NCBI GenBank assembly: GCA_965370045.1
Contig: CBDUSI010000099.1
Location: 1-17,054, forward strand
Length of the DNA: 17,054 nt
Direction of reading: 5' to 3'
From: CAZONU01 sp965370045
Lineage (GTDB): Bacteria; Planctomycetota; SZUA-567; JAKLDR01
Position 1 is the first letter of the stretch. Every line of letters begins with the position of its first letter. The position numbers were made by a program, and so were the translations under genes. Positions 7,475 to 14,357 of the stretch are shown here, piece after piece. Under the pieces are notes generated by a model. The model was not told where the DNA came from. It searched no databases and was given only the letters and a program-made list of their open reading frames with translations.

Positions 7475-8632
7475 ATGGCCAAACTGCTGATCAGCGCGGG
7501 AGAGAGTTCCGGCGACCAGCGCGCCGCGGCGCTGGTCAACATGCTTCGCGAACTGGTCCCCGACGTCGAGGTATTTGGCATGGGCGCGCGGGCGCTCCGC
7601 GAGGCCGGCTGCCGCATCGAGGTGGACAGCTCCGATCTCGACGTGATGGGTTTCGCCGAGCCGCTCCGCCGGCTGCCGGAGTTCACCGCGGCGATGAGGA
7701 AGCTGGTCGCCGTCGCCGAGCGCGAGGCGGCCGACGCGGCGCTGCTCTGCGACTATCCCGGGTTCAACCTGCGCCTGGCCGCGCGGCTCAAGGAGAAGGG
7801 CGTCAGGGTCATATACTACGTGAGTCCCCAAGTGTGGGCCTGGGCCCCCGGGCGCGCGCGGCGGATAGCCCGGCTCGTCGACAAGATGCTGGTGCTCTTT
7901 CCCTTTGAAGAGAAGCTCTACAGGGGTCTGGGGCTGCCCTGCGAGTTCGTGGGCCATCCATTGGCCGACGAGCTGCCCGGCGATTACCCCGCGAGGGCGG
8001 CGGCGCTCCGCGCCGAGCTGGGCCTGGGGGACGAAGAAGAGATCCTGGCCCTCTTGCCGGGCAGCCGGCCGATGGAGCTGGAGCGTCACCTGGAGGTCTT
8101 CGCCGCCGCCGCCGCGCGGGTGCGCGAGGCGCGCGGAGCCGTCCGGCCGGTGTTCGCGGTCACAAGAGAGGCCGACGCGGAAAGCATCGCCGTGCGGGCC
8201 CGCCTGGCGGCCGGCTTCGATATTCCGGTGCTGGCCGGCCGGACGCGCGAGGTGCTGGCCGCCGCCGAGCTGGCCATTGTGGTTTCCGGCACGGCCACGC
8301 TGGAGACCGCCCTCCTGGGCTGCCCCATGCTGGTCTGCTACCGCACCGGCTGGTTCAACTACGCGGTGGCCCGGCTGCTGGTTACCGTGCCCTGCATCTC
8401 CCTGGCCAACGTGGTCGCCGGACGGCCCACCGTGCCGGAGCTCTGGCAGTCGGAGGTCAACCCCGCGCGGGTGGCCGACTCCGCGCTGGCGCTGCTGGAG
8501 GACGAGCCGGCCCGCGCGCGCATGCGCGAGGCCCTGGTGGCTCTCCGTGAGAAGCTGGGCGTGCGCGGCGCCAGCCGGCGCGCGGCCGAGGCGGTGGCCG
8601 CCGAACTGAAGAAACCGGGTGCCGAAGCGTGA
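7475..8632 (+). CDS. lpxB: Lipid-A-disaccharide synthase LpxB
   Basis: LpxB is a membrane-associated GT19 glycosyltransferase that joins UDP-2,3-diacylglucosamine and 2,3-diacylglucosamine-1-phosphate into the lipid A disaccharide. The 385-residue product carries the family signatures in order: GESSGD (8-13), CDYPGFNLRLA, YYVSPQVWAWAPGRARR, LFPFEEKLY, FVGHPLAD, LPGSR, VVSGTATLETALLGCPMLV, and the ending SLANVVAGRPTVPELWQ. Length matches the family (about 380). ATG 7475 lies 4 bp after the oxidoreductase stop with only a weak AGGG upstream, so translation is probably coupled. Its stop TGA overlaps the next gene's GTG in GTGA. The LpxH or LpxI hydrolase needed to make one of its substrates is not encoded in the window. 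Confidence 0.96.
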   Translation: MAKLLISAGESSGDQRAAALVNMLRELVPDVEVFGMGARALREAGCRIEVDSSDLDVMGFAEPLRRLPEFTAAMRKLVAVAEREAADAALLCDYPGFNLRLAARLKEKGVRVIYYVSPQVWAWAPGRARRIARLVDKMLVLFPFEEKLYRGLGLPCEFVGHPLADELPGDYPARAAALRAELGLGDEEEILALLPGSRPMELERHLEVFAAAAARVREARGAVRPVFAVTREADAESIAVRARLAAGFDIPVLAGRTREVLAAAELAIVVSGTATLETALLGCPMLVCYRTGWFNYAVARLLVTVPCISLANVVAGRPTVPELWQSEVNPARVADSALALLEDEPARARMREALVALREKLGVRGASRRAAEAVAAELKKPGAEA

Positions 8633-9783
8633 CCCGCGCCCGGGTCAGTATCGTCCGCTGTTCGAGCTACGACCGTTGCGAGGTCAAAGAGGCCGTCGCC
8701 CGCGCGCTTGAGCTGGTCGGCGGTGCGGCGCGCTTTCTGCCCGAGACCGGCGGCGTGCTCTTGAAACCCAACCTGCTCGCCCCCCTGGCCCGCGAGCGCC
8801 GGACGACCACCGACCCCGAAGTGGTCCGCGCCGTCGCCGAGCTCTTTCGAGAGGCGGGCGCGGAAAGCATCTCCGTGGGCGACAGCCCCGCGGTGGGCAG
8901 CGCCAAGTTCGTCATGCGCCGCGCGGGTTACGGCGACATCTTGCCCGAGTGGGTCGAGCGCGTGAACTTCTCGGAGGGCCGCGTGCGCCCCACGGCCAGC
9001 CACAAAGACCTCCAGCTGGCCGCCGCGGCGCTGGACGCCGGCGCGCTGGTCAACATCCCCAAGCTCAAGACCCACGCCTACATGGGCCTGACCCTGGCGG
9101 TCAAGAACCTCTTCGGCGCGGTCCTCGGCGCGCGCAAGGCCCAGTGGCACCTGCGCGCCGGGGAGAACAGCAAGCTCTTCGCGCGACTGGTTGTCGAGAT
9201 ATGTTACGCGCTGCGGCCGGCGCTGTCGGTGGTCGACGGGATCATCGCCATGGACGGCCGCGGGCCGTCGAACGGCCGGCCGCGCGAGCTGGGCATTGTC
9301 ATCGCCGGGGACGACCCCGCCGCCGTCGACGCGGTCATTTGCGAGATAGTCGGCTTCCGCCGGGAGCACGTGCCCACAATGGAGGAAGCCGCGCGGATGG
9401 GCGTGGGCCAGACCGACCTCGAAAACATAGAGGTGCTCGGCGAGCGCATCGAGGACGTCGCGGTTCACGATTTCGAACGCGCCGCGGTCCCTGAAGGCTC
9501 TTTGGGCATCGGCCTGCCCGCCTTCCTGGCGCCGCTCTTCAAGGGCGCGCTGACCAGCCGGCCGGAGATCCGCGCCGAGGTCTGCAAGCTGTGCGCCAAC
9601 TGCGCGGATATCTGCCCGCCGGGGGCCATCGACATGGACGCCGCCGCGGGCCGGAAGCCGGAGATCGACCGTGCCAGGTGCATCCGCTGCTTCTGCTGCG
9701 GGGAGGTCTGCCCGCACGACGCCGTGGCGCTGCGCCCCGGCTGGCTCTTGCGCCTGGCGGCTCTCTTCCGGCGGGGGGGCTGA
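8629..9783 (+). CDS. DUF362 domain protein with two C-terminal 4Fe-4S motifs
   Basis: This 384-residue cytosolic protein has an N-terminal DUF362 domain (about 5-290) and a C-terminal ferredoxin-like module. DUF362 landmarks are LLKPNLL, VGDSPAVG, and PKLKTHAYMGLTLAVKNLFG followed by KAQWH. The module has two complete C-x2-C-x2-C-x3-C-P motifs, at C319/C322/C325/C329 and C351/C354/C357/C361, so two 4Fe-4S clusters are expected. C356 is an extra cysteine between ligands. It ends in a short hydrophobic and basic tail (LLRLAALFRRGG). The biochemical function of DUF362 is not established; an electron-transfer role is inferred only from the clusters. GTG 8629 overlaps the lpxB stop in GTGA, so it is translationally coupled to lipid A synthesis. 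Why it sits there is unknown. Confidence 0.9.
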   Translation: MTRARVSIVRCSSYDRCEVKEAVARALELVGGAARFLPETGGVLLKPNLLAPLARERRTTTDPEVVRAVAELFREAGAESISVGDSPAVGSAKFVMRRAGYGDILPEWVERVNFSEGRVRPTASHKDLQLAAAALDAGALVNIPKLKTHAYMGLTLAVKNLFGAVLGARKAQWHLRAGENSKLFARLVVEICYALRPALSVVDGIIAMDGRGPSNGRPRELGIVIAGDDPAAVDAVICEIVGFRREHVPTMEEAARMGVGQTDLENIEVLGERIEDVAVHDFERAAVPEGSLGIGLPAFLAPLFKGALTSRPEIRAEVCKLCANCADICPPGAIDMDAAAGRKPEIDRARCIRCFCCGEVCPHDAVALRPGWLLRLAALFRRGG

Positions 9784-9835
9784 TTCCCGGAAAGCTGGCG
9801 GCAACTCCCGAGGAGCGGATTTACGGACAAGCGGC

Positions 9836-9863
9836 TTGCGCCGCGCACCTGCCGGGTTAGAAT
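9836..9863 (+). promoter_or_regulatory. Candidate sigma-70 promoter for the tRNA-Gln transcript
   Basis: A -35-like TTGCGC (9836-9841, matching the TTG core) is separated by 16 nt from a good -10 box TAGAAT (9858-9863, 5 of 6). Transcription would begin near 9870, about 16 nt before the mature tRNA. The -35 lies in a small palindrome, GCGGC-TTGC-GCCGC (9831-9844). It is in the only sizeable gap between the lpx operon and the next genes. Confidence 0.5.
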
Positions 9864-9885
9864 CGCCGCCAGCACTGCCAAGAGC

Positions 9886-9959
9886 ACGGGGATCGGCTAA
9901 CGGTAGGCCGGGAGATTTTGGTTCTCTCAATCCAGGTTCGAGTCCTGGTCCCCGTGCCA
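9886..9959 (+). tRNA. trnQ: tRNA-Gln (anticodon UUG)
   Basis: The 74-nt sequence folds as a cloverleaf. The acceptor stem ACGGGGA (9886-9892) pairs with TCCCCGT (9949-9955), followed by discriminator G and an encoded CCA (9957-9959). The short D stem is GGC/GCC with GG in the loop. The anticodon stem GGAGA/TCTCT (one G-T pair) holds loop TTTTGGT, giving anticodon TTG. The T stem CCAGG/CCTGG holds TTCGAGT. The UC at positions 8-9 and the 3-bp D stem resemble E. coli tRNA-Gln. No terminator is visible before the next gene 33 bp on, so it may be cotranscribed with the oxidoreductase and processed. Confidence 0.93.
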
Positions 9960-9992
9960 GCTTCCCTTTTGCAGCGAGGAGTGAGACGAGAC

Positions 9993-11159
9993 ATGACTGG
10001 TCGCAAAGTTCGCATCGCGGTGGTCGGAGTGGGCGGCATGGGCCAGGTTCACCTGGGTGTCCTGGCGAAGATCAAGGAGGCCCGGGTGGTCGGGCTGGCG
10101 GACGTCAATCCCGAGCTGGTCGAGAAGGTCAGCTCGGAGTGGGGGGTGCCCGGCTTCAGCAGCGTGGCCGAGCTGGTCAGGGAGGCCCGCCCCGAGGCGG
10201 TCTGCATCGCCTCGCCGCACCCGGTTCACTTGCGCAACGCCCTGGACTGCTTCCGGCGCGGGCTGCACGTCTTCACCGAGAAGCCGCTGTGCTCGCTGAC
10301 TTCGGAAGCCGACCGGATGATCGCCGCCGCCAGGAAGCGCCGGCTGGTGCTGGCCGAGATGTTCCAGTTCCGGGCCACGGTCCCCACGCGCCGCGTCCGG
10401 GAGATCATCGAGAAGGGCACCATCGGCAAGCTCGTCCGCGTCAACATGGTCCACGTGGGCCTGCGCACCAACGAGTATTACCGCTCGCGGCCCTGGCGGG
10501 GCACCTGGGCCGGCGAGGGCGGCGGGGTGCTGCTCAACCAGAGCCCGCACACCATCGACCGGGCCATCTTCCTGGCGGGCATGCCCAGTGCGGTGACCGC
10601 CCGGTGCATGACCGTCGGCCACCCCATTGAGACCGAGGACCACGCCGAGGCCCTCCTGGAATACCCCAACGGCGCCACCGGTCATTTCCTGATGACCACC
10701 GCCGAGCATCCCGGTGTCAACCAGCTGGAGATCACCGGCGACAGGGGCCGGGTGCTGATTGACGACGATGCCGGCAAAGTGCGGCTCTGGACCATGGAGC
10801 AGCCCCTGCCCCAGTTCCTGAAGACCTGCCGGGAGGTCTGGGCTTCCCCCAAGACGGCCTGCAAGGAGGTCAGCCTCAAGCCTCGGCGCGGGGAGGACGT
10901 CTCCCATCACGCCTGCATGCGCGACTTCTGCCTGACGGTTCTCGGGAAGCGCAAGAAGCCGATGATCTCCGGCGAGGACGGCCGCCGCAGCCTGGAGCTG
11001 GCCAACGCCATCACCCTTTCGGCCTTCAAGGGCGAGACCGTCAAGCTGCCGCTGGGCCGCCGGGAGTACGACAAGCTCTTCGCCTTCTGCCTCAAGCGCG
11101 GCCGCGGCAAGAAGATTCAGGACACCATCGCCGCCTGGCGCCGCTCCAGGAAGCGCTAG
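9993..11159 (+). CDS. Gfo/Idh/MocA-family oxidoreductase
   Basis: This 388-residue protein is a second, distinct NAD(P)-dependent oxidoreductase of the Gfo/Idh/MocA family, which acts mostly on sugars and sugar derivatives. It has Rossmann motif GVGGMG (12-17), the EKP triplet (E96-K97-P98) and the C-terminal domain landmark GGGVLLNQSPHTIDRAIFL, typical of the family. The C-terminus is unusually basic (RGRGKK and RRSRKR), longer than the minimal fold. ATG 9993 is chosen: AGGAG at 9977-9981 lies 11 nt upstream, and the frame further upstream runs through the tRNA gene. The stop TAG (11157-11159) lies within the CTAG at the edge of the inverted-repeat element downstream. The substrate cannot be deduced from the sequence. 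Confidence 0.9.
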   Translation: MTGRKVRIAVVGVGGMGQVHLGVLAKIKEARVVGLADVNPELVEKVSSEWGVPGFSSVAELVREARPEAVCIASPHPVHLRNALDCFRRGLHVFTEKPLCSLTSEADRMIAAARKRRLVLAEMFQFRATVPTRRVREIIEKGTIGKLVRVNMVHVGLRTNEYYRSRPWRGTWAGEGGGVLLNQSPHTIDRAIFLAGMPSAVTARCMTVGHPIETEDHAEALLEYPNGATGHFLMTTAEHPGVNQLEITGDRGRVLIDDDAGKVRLWTMEQPLPQFLKTCREVWASPKTACKEVSLKPRRGEDVSHHACMRDFCLTVLGKRKKPMISGEDGRRSLELANAITLSAFKGETVKLPLGRREYDKLFAFCLKRGRGKKIQDTIAAWRRSRKR

Positions 11160-11180
11160 CAGGCCGTTGAAAAATGGAGC
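11156..11180 (+). repeat. Left terminal inverted repeat
   Basis: It reads CTAGCAGG followed by CCGTTGAAAAATGGAGC. The reverse complement of 11400-11424 is identical except for T instead of G at the eighth position. Similarity continues weakly inward (CGTGA at 11184-11188 against TCACG at 11393-11397). The repeat contains the stop codon of the upstream gene. Confidence 0.88.
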
Positions 11181-11399
11181 AGCCGTGATTGGAGGCAGAA
11201 TGGTTCGGAGAGGGGTTCCGAAGTCGATGCCCGAGCATCGTCTTCGGGTTCCCGACGAAGAAGACGGGCCGTTATGGCCCAACCCGAAGGGCGGCAGGCG
11301 GTCCCGTCGCGCTGCTTCGTTCTCGGGATTCGCACGATGCCAGAGGCATCGCACTCACCCTCGGGCCTCGCATCGCTCGGGAGCGCCCGCCGTCACGAC

Positions 11400-11424
11400 G
11401 CTCCATTTTTCAACGGACTGCTAG
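11400..11424 (-). repeat. Right terminal inverted repeat
   Basis: This copy reads GCTCCATTTTTCAACGG then ACTGCTAG on the + strand and pairs with the left repeat with one mismatch. It ends just before the gpmI ribosome-binding region (GGGAG at 11430-11434). In RNA the two ends would form a long stem enclosing the structured interior. Confidence 0.88.
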
Positions 11425-11439
11425 TTTCTGGGAGAGAGC

Positions 11440-12990
11440 ATGGCAGCAAAGGGACCGGTGGCCCTCATCATCATGGACGGTTGGGGGCTGCGTCGCGAGA
11501 AAGAGAACAACGCGGTGCTCCTGGCCGGCGCGCCCAACGTCGAGGAGCTGGCCGCGCGCTATCCCTCCACGCAGATCGTCGCTTCGGGCGAGGAGGTGGG
11601 CCTGCCCGCGGGGGTGATGGGCAACAGCGAGGTCGGGCACCTCAACCTCGGTGCCGGGCGCGTCGTCTGGCAGGACCTGACCCGCATCGACCGGGCCGTC
11701 CGCGAGGGGGACTTCTTCGAGAACGACGCGCTGGTCGGGGCGGCGCGGCGCGCGGGGCAGAAAGGCGCGCAGCTGCACCTCATGGGCCTGACCTCCGACG
11801 GCTGCGTGCACAGCGCCGACCGGCATTACAAGGCGCTGCTGGAGCTCGCCAAGCGGGAGGGCCTGGCCCCCGAGAAGGTTTGCTTTCACGCCATACTTGA
11901 CGGGCGCGACACCCCGCCGCGGAGCGGAGCGGGTTACGTCGAGACCGTCCAGGGCTGGATGGAGGAGATAGGAGTCGGCCGGGTGGTCACCGTCTCCGGC
12001 CGCTACTGGGCCATGGACCGCGACAAGCGCTGGGACCGCGTGGAGAAGTTCCACCGGGCCATCACCCTGGGCGAGGGCGGCCGCTCGGCCGACGCGGTGG
12101 CGGCCATCGGGGAGTCCTACGCGCGGGACGAGACCGACGAGTTCGTGCTGCCGGTCAAGATGACCGGCGCCGGCGGAGAGCCCCTGGGGCTGCTGGCCGA
12201 TGGTGATGAGGTGATCTTCTTCAACTACCGCTCCGACCGCGCCCGGGAGATCTGCCACGCGCTGGTCGACGAGGACTTCGCGGACTTCAAGCGCGAGAAG
12301 TTCCCGCGCGTGACCGTTACCGGCCTGACCGAGTACCAGAAGGGCCTGGACACGATCGCGGCCTTCGCCAAGACCAGCATGTCCGGGCTTTACGCCGACG
12401 TCCTGGCCGGCGCCGGCAAGAAGCATTTCCGCACGGCGGAGACTGAGAAATACGCGCACGTCACTTTCTTCTTTAACGGCGGCGTGGAGAAGCCCTGGCC
12501 CGGCGAGGAGCGCGTGCTGGTGCCCAGTCCCAAGGTGGCCACCTACGACCTGCAGCCGGAGATGAGCGCGCCGCAAGTCACTGAGCAGGCCGTGAAACAC
12601 GTCAAAAGCGGCAAGTTCGACGCGCTGGTCATGAACTTCGCCAACTGCGACATGGTCGGCCACACCGGCATTCTGGAGGCGGCGGTGAAGGCGGTCCGCG
12701 CGGTGGACGAGGGCGTTGGCAAAGTGATCGCCGCCGTTCAGGAGACGGGCGGCGAGGCGCTCATCACCGCCGACCACGGCAACTGCGAGGAGATGTGGGA
12801 CGCCGAGCACGACCAGCCGCACACCGCGCATACCACCAATCCCGTTCCCTGCATCCTGGTTTCCGAGCGCCTCAAGACGAAAAGCCTCCGCGAGGGCGGC
12901 CGCCTGGCCGACGTGGCCCCCACGCTCATAGAGCTGCTGGGCCTGGAGCCCTCACCGGAGATGGAAGGGAAGAGCCTGCTACAGGGGTAG
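11440..12990 (+). CDS. gpmI: 2,3-bisphosphoglycerate-independent phosphoglycerate mutase
   Basis: GpmI interconverts 3- and 2-phosphoglycerate in cytosolic glycolysis and gluconeogenesis, using a serine phosphoenzyme and two divalent metals, usually manganese. The 516-residue product matches the family length (about 510). It shows LIIMDGWG with metal ligand D13, MGNSEVGHLNLGAGR with catalytic S63, HAILDGRDTPP, SGRYWAMDRDKRWDR, FFNYRSDRAREI, EKYAHVTFFFNGG, NFANCDMVGHTG, TADHGNCEEM and HTTNPVP. All metal and substrate motifs appear present; NFANCDMVGHTG has Cys where many homologues have Pro. ATG 11440 is preceded by GGGAG at 11430-11434 with 5-nt spacing. The structured inverted-repeat element lies directly upstream and could affect expression. 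Confidence 0.97.
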   Translation: MAAKGPVALIIMDGWGLRREKENNAVLLAGAPNVEELAARYPSTQIVASGEEVGLPAGVMGNSEVGHLNLGAGRVVWQDLTRIDRAVREGDFFENDALVGAARRAGQKGAQLHLMGLTSDGCVHSADRHYKALLELAKREGLAPEKVCFHAILDGRDTPPRSGAGYVETVQGWMEEIGVGRVVTVSGRYWAMDRDKRWDRVEKFHRAITLGEGGRSADAVAAIGESYARDETDEFVLPVKMTGAGGEPLGLLADGDEVIFFNYRSDRAREICHALVDEDFADFKREKFPRVTVTGLTEYQKGLDTIAAFAKTSMSGLYADVLAGAGKKHFRTAETEKYAHVTFFFNGGVEKPWPGEERVLVPSPKVATYDLQPEMSAPQVTEQAVKHVKSGKFDALVMNFANCDMVGHTGILEAAVKAVRAVDEGVGKVIAAVQETGGEALITADHGNCEEMWDAEHDQPHTAHTTNPVPCILVSERLKTKSLREGGRLADVAPTLIELLGLEPSPEMEGKSLLQG

Positions 12991-13014
12991 CGGGCGGGAG
13001 TCGCGGGGAGGACT

Positions 13015-13578
13015 ATGACCGAACCGCAAGATGTGTCAGCCGAGAAAGTGAACGGGAAGGCGCGCAAGCCGACCATGCGCGGGATAATCCTCTGGAGCGC
13101 GGGGATACTGCTCGCATTGCTCCTGGCCTGGTTGATCGGGACGGTGGCCGTGCCGGTGTGGCAGACGCGCTCGGCGGTGCTGTACTGCACCAGCGACCAG
13201 ACGCCTAGCGAAGCCAACGACTGGGAAGGAGGGCTTGCTCGTCTTGGCGGGCCCGACCGCGCGTTGCCCAGGTTGCAGGCTTACCTGAGGATGCCGGACT
13301 TCCTGGCTCCCGAGAAGTCCAACGCTGTGATACTGCTCGGCTACTGCGGTCGGCGGGCGGTGCCAGTTCTCGTTAGCAGGCTTGAACACCCCGAGGCTTT
13401 GATGCGCATTGCCGCCGCCGAGGCGTTGTGCGAGATCGGCCCCGCCGCCCAGGCCGCCGTCCCTGCTTTGAAAAGCGCGCTGGACGACCCTGATGATTCC
13501 GTCCGCCAGGCCGCCGCCGGGGCACTCAAGTGGATCCGCGGTGAGCCGCAGAAGGACAAGACCGGAAGGAACAACTAA
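13015..13578 (+). CDS. Small membrane-anchored HEAT-repeat protein
   Basis: No specific family is recognised. The 187-residue product has a polar N-terminus, one strong membrane segment (about 22-48), a short spacer, and a helical C-terminal region (about 100-177). That region contains HEAT/PBS-lyase-like repeats with the recurring pattern ALMRIAAAEALCEIGPAAQAAVPAL and DSVRQAAAGALKWI. The basic KARKPTMR stretch just before the membrane segment suggests an N-in topology with the repeats outside the cytoplasm, where they probably serve in protein binding. The C-terminal tail is charged (PQKDKTGRNN). ATG 13015 has GGGGAGGA at 13005-13012. Its TAA overlaps the next gene's ATG in TAATG, so it is likely coupled to the hydrolase, but a functional link is only inferred. 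Confidence 0.8.
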   Translation: MTEPQDVSAEKVNGKARKPTMRGIILWSAGILLALLLAWLIGTVAVPVWQTRSAVLYCTSDQTPSEANDWEGGLARLGGPDRALPRLQAYLRMPDFLAPEKSNAVILLGYCGRRAVPVLVSRLEHPEALMRIAAAEALCEIGPAAQAAVPALKSALDDPDDSVRQAAAGALKWIRGEPQKDKTGRNN

Positions 13579-14357
13579 TGCCGCGCAAAGTGAAGATCGC
13601 CGCCGTGCAGATGCGCTTCGGGCCCAATGTCGAGAGAAACCTGGCGGCCATGACCGCCGCTGTTAAACGTTTGGCGCGGCGCAAAGTGGACCTGGCCGTC
13701 TTCCCGGAGTGCTGCTTGTCCGGCTACGTAGTCACGCCTGAGGACCGCGACTGGAAGATCATCAGTGCGGGCGTGGCGGCGGTTCGGGAGTTGGCCCGCG
13801 TGCGACGCATGGCGATCATCTTCGGGACCGCCGAGAGGAACGGCCGGAAGAAGCCTTTCAACGCCGCTCTCGCCGTCGATAAGCGCGGACGCATCGTCAG
13901 TCGCTACAGGAAGAATCACTTCTTCGCCTGGGACCGGCCGCTCTTTTCGGCGGGCAAGCGCCGCGCGCGGGTCTTCAAGCTTGCCGGCATCAGAGTGGCC
14001 ATGCAGATATGCTACGACCTGCGCTTCCCGGAGCCGGCGCGCCTGGCCGCCGAGTCCGGCGCGCAGCTGATTGCCTACTCGCTGGCCGCCGCGCTGGCCG
14101 ACCCCTGGAAGAAGCCGGCCATGGAAAGCCACGTCCGAAGTCGCGCCGCGGAGAACGGTGTGTTCGCCCTGGCCGCCAACCGCTGCCACCGGTTGATGAT
14201 GATGCGCTCGCGCATAGTCGACCCCAACGGGCTGGACATCGTTTCCGCCCCGGCTGGCCGCGCCGTTGAATTAGTTGCCGAGATAAACCCCGCCGCCGCG
14301 ACGCGCAAGCTCTTAACTGACAGAAGAAGGGATCTCTATCAGCTGCGAGGGCGTTGA
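13578..14357 (+). CDS. Nitrilase-superfamily carbon-nitrogen hydrolase
   Basis: This 259-residue protein belongs to the carbon-nitrogen hydrolase superfamily, whose members hydrolyse amides or nitriles through a Glu-Lys-Cys triad. The triad is visible: E44 in VFPECCLSGY, K112 in YRKNHFFAW and C145 in QICYDLRFPE. IAAVQMRFG at the start and the late AENGVFALAANR stretch are also typical. Length fits the omega-amidase or predicted amidohydrolase branches better than true nitrilases (about 330), but the substrate cannot be assigned. ATG 13578 overlaps the previous stop in TAATG. The 3' end overlaps the convergent transporter gene by 19 bp (14339-14357). Confidence 0.88.
   Translation: MPRKVKIAAVQMRFGPNVERNLAAMTAAVKRLARRKVDLAVFPECCLSGYVVTPEDRDWKIISAGVAAVRELARVRRMAIIFGTAERNGRKKPFNAALAVDKRGRIVSRYRKNHFFAWDRPLFSAGKRRARVFKLAGIRVAMQICYDLRFPEPARLAAESGAQLIAYSLAAALADPWKKPAMESHVRSRAAENGVFALAANRCHRLMMMRSRIVDPNGLDIVSAPAGRAVELVAEINPAAATRKLLTDRRRDLYQLRGR

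Larger units (their letters stand above)
11156..11424. mobile_element. MITE-like non-autonomous element with 25-bp terminal inverted repeats
   Basis: A roughly 265-bp non-coding segment is bounded by inverted repeats that match at 24 of 25 positions, each beginning with CTAG at its outer edge. No transposase is encoded. The interior is full of self-complementary stretches: CGATGC-CCGA-GCATCG (11225-11240), TTCGGGTT (11243-11250) pairing with AACCCGAA (11281-11288) around GGGCC/GGCCC (11266-11280), and CGATGCC-AGA-GGCATCG (11335-11351). The palindromic CTAG at both ends fits a target duplication of the kind used by some IS5-family elements; if only TA is duplicated, IS630/Tc1-type transposition is possible. 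Removing the element and one CTAG leaves a short spacer between the oxidoreductase stop and gpmI. The mobilising transposase is unknown. Confidence 0.75.

Noticed and set aside
9831..9844. GCGGC-TTGC-GCCGC hairpin as terminator of the lpx operon
   Set aside because: The stem is only 5 bp and no T-run follows; it overlaps the likely -35 of the tRNA promoter.
8359..9930. 523-codon antisense open frame over lpxB and the DUF362 gene
   Set aside because: It is low-complexity Ala/Arg/Gly-rich sequence typical of GC-rich shadows and crosses two well-supported genes and part of the tRNA.
9886..9959. tRNA gene as an integration site for a genomic island
   Set aside because: No integrase, no repeated 3' tRNA fragment and no shift in base composition were seen in the window.
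9918..9992. N-terminal extension of the second oxidoreductase
   Set aside because: The added codons lie in the tRNA-Gln gene; ATG 9993 begins right before the Rossmann fold and has AGGAG upstream.
11167..11900. Short + strand frames through the inverted-repeat element, some continuing into gpmI
   Set aside because: They have no conserved domain, lack good ribosome-binding sites and overlap GpmI in the wrong frame; they read through repeat ends.
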